Below, piece after piece: positions 1 to 5,669 of a DNA stretch of 5,669 bases. Each line of letters begins with the position of its first letter. Positions within the stretch are counted from its first letter, which is position 1. The DNA comes from Anaerolineaceae bacterium. Its GTDB lineage: Bacteria > Chloroflexota > Anaerolineae > Anaerolineales > Anaerolineaceae. Position numbers and translations under genes: made by a program. The stretch is taken from contig JACZIY010000386.1 in the NCBI GenBank assembly GCA_014860845.1, positions 1-5,669 of the forward strand, written 5' to 3'. The notes under the pieces are model-generated. The model did not search any database, had not been told where the DNA came from, and saw only the letters and a list, made by a program, of their open reading frames with translations.

Positions 1-8
1 ATATCATA

Positions 9-14
9 TATAAT
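9..14 (+). promoter_or_regulatory. Candidate -10 box of the diguanylate cyclase gene
   Basis: A perfect TATAAT lies at 9-14. Transcription would start around 20-22, almost on top of the ATG at 23. The -35 region would fall outside the window, so only half of the promoter can be seen. The surrounding DNA is very AT-rich, so a chance match is possible. Confidence 0.4.
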
Positions 15-22
15 AATTTTTA

Positions 23-2530
23 ATGGGTGAGGATCACTTTTTGTCTCTGGGAGAAAAGTTTGAATCTCTCCAACCATTCCTTGACATTGTCTCTGATAAA
101 CTTGTCATTTTGGATGCGGGGGGATCAATCTTATTTGGCAATCTTGCATTTTCTCAATTTCTGGGATTGGAACAGCAGAATTTGGATCAATTAACCGTTC
201 AGGATTGGTTTCCTGAATGGTTGGATGTTCAAGATCAATTACAAATTGAAAAGTTCAGCTCTCGTATCGTCCATTTATCCATTCCGAATAAGGATCAAAA
301 ACAGAGTCTTCGATTAAGCTATACATTTGATTGGGATCATAAGTGGCTCCTGGTGTTTAATGACCCGTGGGAGCCCGTCAAAAATTCCAAAAATATTTCC
401 GAATTATTACTGAATAACCTTGAACACCCACTCTATTTTATAGACCCTGATTACAGGATTAGAGCATTTAATCAAGCCGCAAATTTGCTTTTCTTACGGA
501 TTTCTCGGGAACCGATTAATTCAGGTGATTCGCTTCTGGAATTAATCATTGAACCAGAGAAAGTAAACGTCTTTTTATCACACATCAAAACAGGTTTTTC
601 CGGTAAAAGTTCTTCTTTTACCGTGGATCATACGGAGAATTCAGAAACTCCTTTCACCTTTGAGTACAAAGTTAAACCTGTTCGTGATCTCCACGAGGAA
701 ATTCTGGGAGTGCTGATTCTGGGGCAGGAATTATCGGGAAAGAATAAAAAAGAAAATGTCCTGGAAAAAGATGGGGATTTGTTTCATTCCATCTTTCACG
801 GAATTCATGATCCTGCTTTATTATGGAAAAAAACGCTGGACGGAAAGATCATTCTTGAACACTTTAATCTTGCATCAGATAAATTAAGCAATGGAGATAT
901 TAATCAATGGGTGGGTTCGACAATAGAAGAATTCTTTGATGGTCACCCTGAAATTATCCAAAGATTTTATAATTGTTTTGAGACTGGAATCAGCCAACGT
1001 ATTGAAACACAACATATCTTAAAGACAACCGGTGTTGAGAAGTGGTTATTGGCTGATTACATAAAAATCTCTGATGAATTTTTATTGAATACGACAATTG
1101 ATATTACGGACCGCAAAGAAATAGAAATTTCTCTTCAAGAAAACCAACGCCATCTATCAACTTTATTAGAAAGTTTGCCCGGTATGGCTTATCGCTGTAA
1201 GAATGATCCAGATTGGACGATGGAATTTATCAGTGCTGGGGTGGAAGAACTTATTGGGTACGCAGATCGGGATTTGATTGGCAACCGAAAAATTTCATAT
1301 GCTAAAATCATACATCCAGATGACAGACAAAAAGTCTGGGATCACATACAGGATGCCCTGGCAAAAAAGCAAGACTTTGAAATTACATATCGAATTCAAA
1401 TAGAAAATTCGATTGAGAAATGGGTTTGGGAAAAAGGACAGGGTATTTTTGATGACAATGATGATTTAATAGCTCTGGAAGGTTTTATATCTGATATCAC
1501 TGAACGTATTCATTCAGAACTAGCTGCCGAAAAAGCGAAGCTCCAGGCTCAGGCTTTGAAACAAACGCTCGATGAATTAGCGTCCCAATTAGATCTCTCC
1601 CAGGTACTAAGAAGAATTCTGGTTTCTTTAAAAACAGTGTTAAATTATGACAGTGCGACCTTATTTTTGCGAGAACAGGATAAATTTAAGGTAGTTGCCG
1701 CCCGTGGTTTCCAACACACAGCACGACTGATCAATAAAACATTTCCAGCTAATGATTTATTATTGCGCGAAATACAAATGGTGAAATCTCCCATCATCCT
1801 GGATGATGCCCAAAACGATCCTCGTTTTGAAAAATGGGAGGGATCTGACCTGGTACGCGGTTGGATGGGTATTCCCTTAATTCGACACGATGAATTTATT
1901 GGATTAATGACCATTGATAATTACAACCCATATGCATATACCCAGGAGGATGCCAGCCTGGCTTCAAGTTTCGCCAATAGTGCTGCTATTGTGATTGAAA
2001 ACGCACGTTTATTTGAACAGACTCAACAAATGGCACTCACAGACACATTAACAGGAATCTACAACCGCCGATATTTTTATGAACTGGCTCAAAAAGAATT
2101 TTCACGCAGCAAACGCTACCAGAGTCCCATGTCAATCATTTTGATTGATATCGATCATTTCAAAAATGTAAATGACCATTATGGTCATCTGGCAGGTGAC
2201 CAGGTATTGATGCAATTTGTTCAAAGAATTCAGGAAGAATTGCGGACCTCCGATATTCTCGCTCGTTTTGGAGGTGAAGAATTTATTATTTTATTACCAG
2301 AAACGAATTTGGGAGATGCAACCCAGGTTGCTGAACGGGTACGTGAGGTTACTGCCCAGTATCCATTTCTTTTAGTCACTGCTCAGGCATTTATCACGAT
2401 AAGTCTGGGTGTGTCCTGTTTCAGGTTCACAACCTTATCATTAGACCACCTGATTGATGAAAGTGATAAAGCCTTATATGAGGCAAAACAATTCGGGAGA
2501 AATCGGGTGAGAGCCTGGCAGCAAAAATGA
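23..2530 (+). CDS. Soluble multi-PAS/GAF sensor diguanylate cyclase (GGDEF)
   Basis: Predicted to make the second messenger c-di-GMP from two GTP in the cytoplasm in response to a sensed signal. The protein has 835 residues and no signal peptide or membrane helix. About four PAS-like domains come first: ~13-115, ~125-235, ~252-365 (these three degenerate) and ~375-495. The fourth is the clearest, with a PAS_3-like HPDDR at 431-435, a W-W pair near 467-469 and the exit motif DITER at 491-495. A helical linker (~496-520) leads to a GAF domain (~519-662) and a GGDEF domain (~668-832). The catalytic domain looks active: DIDHFK at 709-714 with metal ligand D709, NDHYGHLAGD at 717-726, and GGEEF at 750-754. 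An I-site RxxD (R741-D744) stands five residues before GGEEF, so product inhibition is likely. No EAL or HD-GYP domain is present. The ATG at 23 has no SD; TTG at 41 is an alternative start. The ligands of the PAS and GAF domains cannot be read from the sequence. Confidence 0.95.
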   Translation: MGEDHFLSLGEKFESLQPFLDIVSDKLVILDAGGSILFGNLAFSQFLGLEQQNLDQLTVQDWFPEWLDVQDQLQIEKFSSRIVHLSIPNKDQKQSLRLSYTFDWDHKWLLVFNDPWEPVKNSKNISELLLNNLEHPLYFIDPDYRIRAFNQAANLLFLRISREPINSGDSLLELIIEPEKVNVFLSHIKTGFSGKSSSFTVDHTENSETPFTFEYKVKPVRDLHEEILGVLILGQELSGKNKKENVLEKDGDLFHSIFHGIHDPALLWKKTLDGKIILEHFNLASDKLSNGDINQWVGSTIEEFFDGHPEIIQRFYNCFETGISQRIETQHILKTTGVEKWLLADYIKISDEFLLNTTIDITDRKEIEISLQENQRHLSTLLESLPGMAYRCKNDPDWTMEFISAGVEELIGYADRDLIGNRKISYAKIIHPDDRQKVWDHIQDALAKKQDFEITYRIQIENSIEKWVWEKGQGIFDDNDDLIALEGFISDITERIHSELAAEKAKLQAQALKQTLDELASQLDLSQVLRRILVSLKTVLNYDSATLFLREQDKFKVVAARGFQHTARLINKTFPANDLLLREIQMVKSPIILDDAQNDPRFEKWEGSDLVRGWMGIPLIRHDEFIGLMTIDNYNPYAYTQEDASLASSFANSAAIVIENARLFEQTQQMALTDTLTGIYNRRYFYELAQKEFSRSKRYQSPMSIILIDIDHFKNVNDHYGHLAGDQVLMQFVQRIQEELRTSDILARFGGEEFIILLPETNLGDATQVAERVREVTAQYPFLLVTAQAFITISLGVSCFRFTTLSLDHLIDESDKALYEAKQFGRNRVRAWQQK
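28..43 (+). promoter_or_regulatory. SD-like sequence and alternative TTG start for the cyclase
   Basis: TGAGGA at 28-33 resembles a Shine-Dalgarno sequence. It sits seven bases before an in-frame TTG at 41-43, which is codon 7 of the longer reading. With transcription starting near 21 from the TATAAT at 9-14, this gives an ordinary short leader. The ATG at 23 would instead be nearly leaderless. Both starts keep every domain intact, as the first six residues belong to none. Confidence 0.4.
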
Positions 2531-2555
2531 TCCACATACGTTGGCATAAAATATA

Positions 2556-4010
2556 ATGGGAAAAATTTCAGATTTCTTTAATAACATAAAATCCCCGGTT
2601 CGAAAAATCCCTTTTGATCAACGTCGGGAAATCATTGCGGATATTACCGAATCATCCTCACCTGGTTTTGATTACTTTTTGATGGTCATTCTTTCGACCA
2701 GTATTGCTACGCTTGGCTTAATAACCAACTCCCCGGCGGTTATCATTGGCGCGATGTTGGTTGCCCCATTGATGTCCCCCATCATCGGGATTGGTCTGGC
2801 TTCGATGATTGGTCGTAGAACGCTCTTAAAATCAGCTCTTTCTGCCTCGTTTAGAGGCGCATTATTGGCAGTTGGATTATCCGCGCTATTTACCTTCATC
2901 AACTCTTATTTACCTTTTGTTTCGCTGCAAGAATTGCCACAAGAAATAATTTCCAGAACACATCCCAGCCCAATTGATCTCATGATTGCTCTGGCAGGTG
3001 GTATTGCAGCGGCTTATTCATTAACCGAAGAACGATTATCTGCAGCGTTGCCAGGCGTTGCAATCGCAACAGCTTTGATGCCTCCAATTTGCACAGTTGG
3101 GATTGGTGTTGCTTTACAAAGGTGGGATGTCGCTGGTGGCGCTTTTCTGTTGTTTATAACCAATGTAGTCACAATTGCCTTTGCCGCGGCCTTTGTATTT
3201 TTTCTGCGGGGATTTAATCCCTATCCTTTAGACAACAATCGTAAACTTCCACCAACATTGCAGCTTTCCGCATTATTGATTGTGATTTTATTAATTCCGC
3301 TTACATATTTCAGTATTGATTTTGTAAAACAAGCTTCTGAATATCGGACATTCAGCCAGATGTTGAATGAAAAAGTAAATGAAATGAACAATGCCGAGTT
3401 GGTTGATTTTACAACCAGTCAGGAAAACGAAACCATAACAATTGAAATGACAATACGAACCAATAATCCATTGCGATATGAACAGGTAATTGCGTTGCAG
3501 GAATCGATTGTTGATTCTCTTAACCAACCAGTCTCATTGCGGGTAAACCAGGTCTTTGCGGAGCGATTGGACCCCTTAATCCCCCCCACAGCGACCAATA
3601 CCCCATCTCCAACGTTAACATTCACACCCGGACCATCGCCGACCTCAACATTTACTGCAACAGCAACAGTAACACATACTTCCACAGCAACAGCTACATT
3701 CCTGCCTACATCGACCATTACGCCCACTTCAACACCAGCCCAGGCGCGTGTGTTCTTAACGGGAGTTCCGCTACTTCGTTTATATCAATCACCGGGTGGC
3801 CCTGTCATCGGCACATTGCGTACCAATCAATTATTAACAGTTTTACCCGAAGAAGTTGTTTATGAATATCTTGTGTGGGTTAAAGTCCTTGACGAAGAAG
3901 GCCGTCAGGGGTGGGTGCCGAAAATATATATTTACCAGTTGACATCCACTCCGACAGCCACGGTTACCAATTCACCCACATTAACCGTGACATTGACTTC
4001 TACTCCATAA
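2556..4010 (+). CDS. DUF389 membrane protein with C-terminal Thr/Pro stalk and SH3b domain
   Basis: The protein has 484 residues, and its function is unknown. Residues ~25-255 match the DUF389 (TIGR00341-like) family through the signature NSPAVIIGAMLVAPLMSPI (58-76). I read seven hydrophobic segments: ~40-57, 59-83, 97-118, 139-157, 163-185, 194-217 and 236-255. The basic loops at 87-92 (RRTLLK) and 218-230 fit a cytoplasmic N-terminus, which puts the C-terminus outside. The outer part has an alpha/beta segment (~256-338), a Thr/Pro/Ser stalk (~343-394), an SH3b-like domain (~397-461, with W441 and the GWVP motif at 452-455), and a second Thr/Pro tail to the end. SH3b domains often bind peptidoglycan or protein partners, so cell-wall contact is an inference. 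The gene follows the cyclase by 25 bases. An in-frame stop at 2547-2549 and the lack of nearby alternatives fix the start at 2556, though no SD precedes it. A C7 run at 3581-3587 marks the start of the stalk. Confidence 0.9.
   Translation: MGKISDFFNNIKSPVRKIPFDQRREIIADITESSSPGFDYFLMVILSTSIATLGLITNSPAVIIGAMLVAPLMSPIIGIGLASMIGRRTLLKSALSASFRGALLAVGLSALFTFINSYLPFVSLQELPQEIISRTHPSPIDLMIALAGGIAAAYSLTEERLSAALPGVAIATALMPPICTVGIGVALQRWDVAGGAFLLFITNVVTIAFAAAFVFFLRGFNPYPLDNNRKLPPTLQLSALLIVILLIPLTYFSIDFVKQASEYRTFSQMLNEKVNEMNNAELVDFTTSQENETITIEMTIRTNNPLRYEQVIALQESIVDSLNQPVSLRVNQVFAERLDPLIPPTATNTPSPTLTFTPGPSPTSTFTATATVTHTSTATATFLPTSTITPTSTPAQARVFLTGVPLLRLYQSPGGPVIGTLRTNQLLTVLPEEVVYEYLVWVKVLDEEGRQGWVPKIYIYQLTSTPTATVTNSPTLTVTLTSTP
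3581..3587 (+). repeat. C7 homopolymer at the membrane-domain/stalk junction
   Basis: Seven consecutive C bases encode the end of Ile342 plus Pro343 and Pro344 of the DUF389 protein. Loss of one C would shift the frame to a TAA at 3616-3618, removing the stalk and SH3 domain while keeping all membrane segments. The tract is a possible slippage site and also a likely place for a sequencing error. Confidence 0.6.
3592..3744 (+). repeat. Degenerate Thr/Pro/Ala codon repeat encoding the stalk
   Basis: Low-complexity DNA built mostly from ACN and CCN codons, with short recurring units such as ACAGCAACAG and CCACAGCAACAGC. It encodes about 50 residues rich in Thr, Pro, Ser and Ala (~345-395 of the DUF389 protein). 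Such stretches are typical extended extracytoplasmic linkers and may be O-glycosylated. The repeats are imperfect, so no exact tandem unit is claimed. Confidence 0.7.
3959..3989. repeat. 8-bp perfect inverted repeat inside the 3' end of the DUF389 gene
   Basis: CACGGTTA at 3959-3966 is the exact reverse complement of TAACCGTG at 3982-3989, with a 15-base spacer. It lies within the Thr/Pro tail codons and ends about 20 bases before the stop. No T-run follows, so it does not look like an intrinsic terminator. It may be an mRNA hairpin, a protein site or chance. Confidence 0.4.
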
Positions 4011-4053
4011 CCAATCATTTAAATTCAGGGCAGGAATGTATGAAAAATCATTT

Positions 4054-4075
4054 TCCTCTTCCTTTGCGAAGGGGA
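4054..4075. terminator. Possible terminator hairpin after the DUF389 gene
   Basis: TCCTCTTC at 4054-4061 pairs with GAAGGGGA at 4068-4075, forming an 8-bp stem with one G-T pair and a 6-base loop. The position, 44 bases after the DUF389 stop and before the dehydrogenase promoter, suits a terminator. The T-run that should follow is weak on the + strand (ACATTTCT is interrupted). On the minus strand a better T-rich stretch follows. It could instead be a small dispersed intergenic repeat. Confidence 0.4.
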
Positions 4076-4111
4076 CATTTCTACATTACCTTGATATGGT
4101 TTTACTCCCCG

Positions 4112-4140
4112 TTAACTTTAGGATTTATTTTTGTTATACT
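4112..4140 (+). promoter_or_regulatory. Promoter of the dehydrogenase gene (extended -10)
   Basis: TATACT at 4135-4140 is a good -10 box preceded by TGT at 4132-4134, giving an extended -10. A -35-like TTAACT (4112-4117, four of six matching TTGACA) lies exactly 17 bases upstream. Transcription would start near 4147 and give a leader of about 27 bases containing the SD. The site implies that the dehydrogenase is transcribed independently of the upstream pair. Confidence 0.6.
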
Positions 4141-4158
4141 TATCGGGTAATTATTTGT

Positions 4159-4164
4159 AAAGGA
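4159..4164 (+). promoter_or_regulatory. Ribosome binding site of the dehydrogenase gene
   Basis: AAAGGA at 4159-4164 stands nine bases before the ATG at 4174 and confirms that start. The start also places the Rossmann glycine motif at residues 8-15, as expected for this family. Confidence 0.75.
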
Positions 4165-4173
4165 ATGAGATAA

Positions 4174-4995
4174 ATGAATAAAACCATCTTAATTACTGGT
4201 GCTACAGATGGTATTGGCAAACAAATAGCATACGAATTGGCAATTGGGGGTTTTCACATTATCCTGCATGGACGTAATGAAGAAAAATGCAAGCAGACAG
4301 TTGCTGAATTACAGGCAAATTTCCCGGAGTCCGTGATAGAACACATCAGCGCTGATTTCACTTCCCTGTCTAATGTCAGAAGAATGGCCGATACAATTCA
4401 GGAGCGATATGATCGGCTGGATGTATTAATTAACAATGCTGGAATCTACAACACGCACAGAGAAATCAATCCTGATGGATTTGAAACCAATCTAACTGTT
4501 AATTATCTGGCTGTTTTTGTCTTAACAAAAAACCTGCAGAATTTATTACAAAAGAGTGCGCCAGCACGAATAGTGAATGTCTCATCGATTGCCCATAAAC
4601 GTGGACGGATAGATATTGAACATTTAACCAATCAACCCGGTCAATTCTTTGATAGTTATAAAGCTTATGCTGATTCTAAATTGATGTTGATGTATTTTAC
4701 TTACTTTCTGGCAGACGAATTGTCAGGGACTGGGGTCACGGTAAATGCATTGCATCCTGGTGTGGTATCAACTAAAATGTTAAAGGATGGGTTTAACATG
4801 ACGGGTGTAGACGTATCTATTGGTGCAGAAACACCTGTTTATCTGGCTACATCACCAGAAGTTGAAGGGGTTACCGGACTGTATTTTGATAAAAAAATCT
4901 CAGTCCCATCCTCTCGCCTTTCCTATGATCTTTTAGCCAGGGAAGAAGTAATCACATGGACAAAAAAGACCATGAAAGCTGGTGGCTGGATTTAA
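4174..4995 (+). CDS. Short-chain dehydrogenase/reductase (classical SDR)
   Basis: NAD(P)-dependent oxidoreductase of 273 residues, probably cytosolic; the substrate is unknown. Family motifs are complete: the cofactor loop TGATDGIG (8-15), D61 after the third strand (SADFT), NNAG (87-90), N110, catalytic serine in VNVSS (134-138), and the active-site YxxxK as Y165 and K169. HPGVVST (194-200) follows. R34 at the end of the second strand (HGRNEEK) suggests NADP(H) rather than NAD(H). The overall pattern resembles the retinol-dehydrogenase/WWOX-like SDRs, which cannot define the substrate here. The gene has its own promoter and SD and ends in tandem stops TAA TAA (4993-4998). Its right neighbour hpt converges on it and shows no pathway link. 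Confidence 0.93.
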   Translation: MNKTILITGATDGIGKQIAYELAIGGFHIILHGRNEEKCKQTVAELQANFPESVIEHISADFTSLSNVRRMADTIQERYDRLDVLINNAGIYNTHREINPDGFETNLTVNYLAVFVLTKNLQNLLQKSAPARIVNVSSIAHKRGRIDIEHLTNQPGQFFDSYKAYADSKLMLMYFTYFLADELSGTGVTVNALHPGVVSTKMLKDGFNMTGVDVSIGAETPVYLATSPEVEGVTGLYFDKKISVPSSRLSYDLLAREEVITWTKKTMKAGGWI

Positions 4996-4996
4996 T

Positions 4997-5018
4997 AAAC
5001 CTTCACATCCTGGTTTTT
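4997..5018. terminator. Weak possible bidirectional terminator between SDR and hpt
   Basis: AAACC at 4997-5001 can pair with GGTTT at 5012-5016 around a 10-base loop, with TT following on the + strand. The stem is only five base pairs and AT-rich. The 25-base gap between two convergent genes needs termination for both, which is the main reason to list it. A second short repeat, TGATC (5018-5022) with GATCA (5029-5033), overlaps the end of hpt. Confidence 0.25.
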
Positions 5019-5020
5019 GA

Positions 5021-5599
5021 TCAGCTCAGATCACCGTATAATTCCTGATAGCGTTTCAGGTCAACTGAGGCTATATAAGGCAAATTTCTACCTTTTTCGT
5101 CCAGATCGAGACCATAACCGACCACAAAATAATCCGGGATGGAAAAACCCAGATAATCGATTTTTATGTCGATTTTATGACGTTCAACCTTATCCAATAA
5201 TGCACAGGTTTTCAGACTGTTTGGTTTTCGATCCGATAATAATTTCCGTACGGTGTGAATGGTATATCCAGTATCGACGATATCATCGATCAAAATAACG
5301 TCCCAGCCGTGAATGTTCGACTTGTGGTCTGAATCAATCCGCACAAATCCACTTGAGGAAGTCCCGGAATAAGATGATACCGACATAAAATCAATCGTGA
5401 GTGGCCTCTGGATCTGACGCATCAAATCTGTGATGAACATCACACTTCCACGTAACAGCCCCATCAATAAAATTTTTTCAGAATTTTTATACTCTTCAGT
5501 AATTTGTTCACCGAGTGTTCTCACGCGTTCGCGAATTTCTTCTTCCGAAATAATGATATGGTCGATAAACGGATAGGGATATTTTGGGGCTGGGATCAT
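5021..5599 (-). CDS. hpt: Hypoxanthine phosphoribosyltransferase
   Basis: Purine salvage enzyme that joins hypoxanthine (often also guanine) to PRPP, giving IMP or GMP and pyrophosphate in the cytoplasm. The 192-residue length is slightly above the usual ~180 for bacterial HPRT. Seen in order: the pyrophosphate loop LLRGS (48-52), the flexible loop SSYSGT (75-80), the PRPP-binding motif VILIDDIVDTGYT (101-113) with acidic D105 and D106, and LLDK with base-contacting K137. GFSIPDYFVVGYGLD (151-165) and RNLPYI (171-176) complete the purine site. All expected catalytic features are present. The ATG at 5599 is supported by an SD seven bases upstream. The gene converges with the dehydrogenase; what lies upstream is beyond the window. 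In many bacteria hpt sits next to tilS and ftsH, which cannot be tested here. Confidence 0.96.
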   Translation of the reverse strand: MIPAPKYPYPFIDHIIISEEEIRERVRTLGEQITEEYKNSEKILLMGLLRGSVMFITDLMRQIQRPLTIDFMSVSSYSGTSSSGFVRIDSDHKSNIHGWDVILIDDIVDTGYTIHTVRKLLSDRKPNSLKTCALLDKVERHKIDIKIDYLGFSIPDYFVVGYGLDLDEKGRNLPYIASVDLKRYQELYGDLS

Positions 5600-5606
5600 C
5601 GGGTTA

Positions 5607-5614
5607 CTTCCTTT
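5607..5614 (-). promoter_or_regulatory. Ribosome binding site of hpt
   Basis: Read on the minus strand, AAAGGAAG stands seven bases before the ATG at 5599-5597. It is similar to the SD of the dehydrogenase gene and supports the annotated start. Confidence 0.75.
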
Positions 5615-5655
5615 CTATAGAATCATTAAACTGCTGACTGTTATGTAGAGAACAC

Positions 5656-5661
5656 ATTATA
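5656..5661 (-). promoter_or_regulatory. Candidate -10 box of hpt
   Basis: A perfect TATAAT on the minus strand lies 56 bases upstream of the hpt ATG. It would start transcription near 5649 and give a leader of about 50 bases. The -35 region would lie beyond the window end. The area is AT-rich, so a chance match remains possible. Confidence 0.4.
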
Positions 5662-5669
5662 TATTAAAT

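Noticed and set aside
1645..1914. Minus-strand 89-codon reading opposite the GAF domain of the cyclase
   Set aside because: It is embedded in a well-supported coding region and its translation has no recognisable features.
2541..2557. TTGGCA (2541-2546) and TATAAT (2552-2557) as a promoter for the DUF389 gene
   Set aside because: The two hexamers are only five bases apart, far from the usual ~17, and the TATAAT overlaps the start codon. TTGGCA has no -10 partner at the right distance.
2672..2902. Minus-strand 76-codon reading opposite the DUF389 membrane region
   Set aside because: It is the complement of the conserved DUF389 signature and has no support of its own.
3419..3727. Minus-strand 102-codon reading rich in Val, Ala and Gly
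   Set aside because: It is the complement of the Thr/Pro codon repeat of the DUF389 stalk, which automatically reads as Val/Gly/Ala. It has no family motif and lies wholly within a clear gene.
3911..4150. Plus-strand 79-codon reading overlapping the end of the DUF389 gene
   Set aside because: Its first half is another frame of the Thr/Pro tail and shows no recognisable protein. Only the internal ATG at 4040 is discussed, as a low-confidence small ORF.
5017..5298. Plus-strand 93-codon reading opposite hpt
   Set aside because: It lies entirely opposite the strongly conserved hpt gene and has no motif or SD of its own.
1..5669. tRNA, rRNA, CRISPR array, insertion sequence or riboswitch
   Set aside because: No cloverleaf, regular direct-repeat array, transposase, terminal inverted repeats or recognisable riboswitch core was seen; the non-coding gaps are 163 bases or less.

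Overview
The window holds four complete protein-coding genes and about 300 bases of non-coding DNA, with no RNA genes, mobile elements or CRISPR array. The DNA is AT-rich (roughly 40% GC by eye). One membrane protein carries long Thr/Pro/Ser linkers joined to a bacterial SH3 domain, a habit common in Chloroflexota, especially Anaerolineae. With the one-piece cytosolic PAS/GAF/GGDEF sensor this suggests an Anaerolineae-like bacterium. That is an inference from style only, as no phylogenetic marker gene is present.

Layout, left to right. (1) Positions 23-2530 (+) encode a soluble sensor diguanylate cyclase with about four PAS domains, a GAF domain and an intact GGEEF catalytic domain with its inhibitory I-site. 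A TATAAT box lies just upstream, and two start codons are possible. (2) After only 25 bases, positions 2556-4010 (+) encode a DUF389 multi-pass membrane protein. Its C-terminus continues, probably outside the membrane, as an alpha/beta segment, a Thr/Pro-rich stalk, an SH3b domain and a second Thr/Pro tail. The spacing suggests co-transcription with the cyclase. (3) Positions 4011-4173 are intergenic. They hold a GC-rich hairpin that may be a terminator, a doubtful 36-codon ORF, a good extended -10 promoter and a Shine-Dalgarno sequence. (4) Positions 4174-4995 (+) encode a classical short-chain dehydrogenase/reductase. (5) Positions 5021-5599 (-) encode hypoxanthine phosphoribosyltransferase (hpt), convergent with the dehydrogenase across 25 bases. 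Its SD and a -10 box lie in the last 70 bases.

How the parts relate. The dehydrogenase and hpt look like independent housekeeping or metabolic units, each with its own signals. The cyclase-DUF389 pair is the part most worth attention: a cytosolic c-di-GMP producer next to a membrane protein with a predicted envelope-facing SH3 domain. A functional link is inferred only from adjacency. I saw no clearly new multi-gene system; the unusual elements are the DUF389-SH3 fusion, a C7 tract at its domain junction and the start-site ambiguity of the cyclase.
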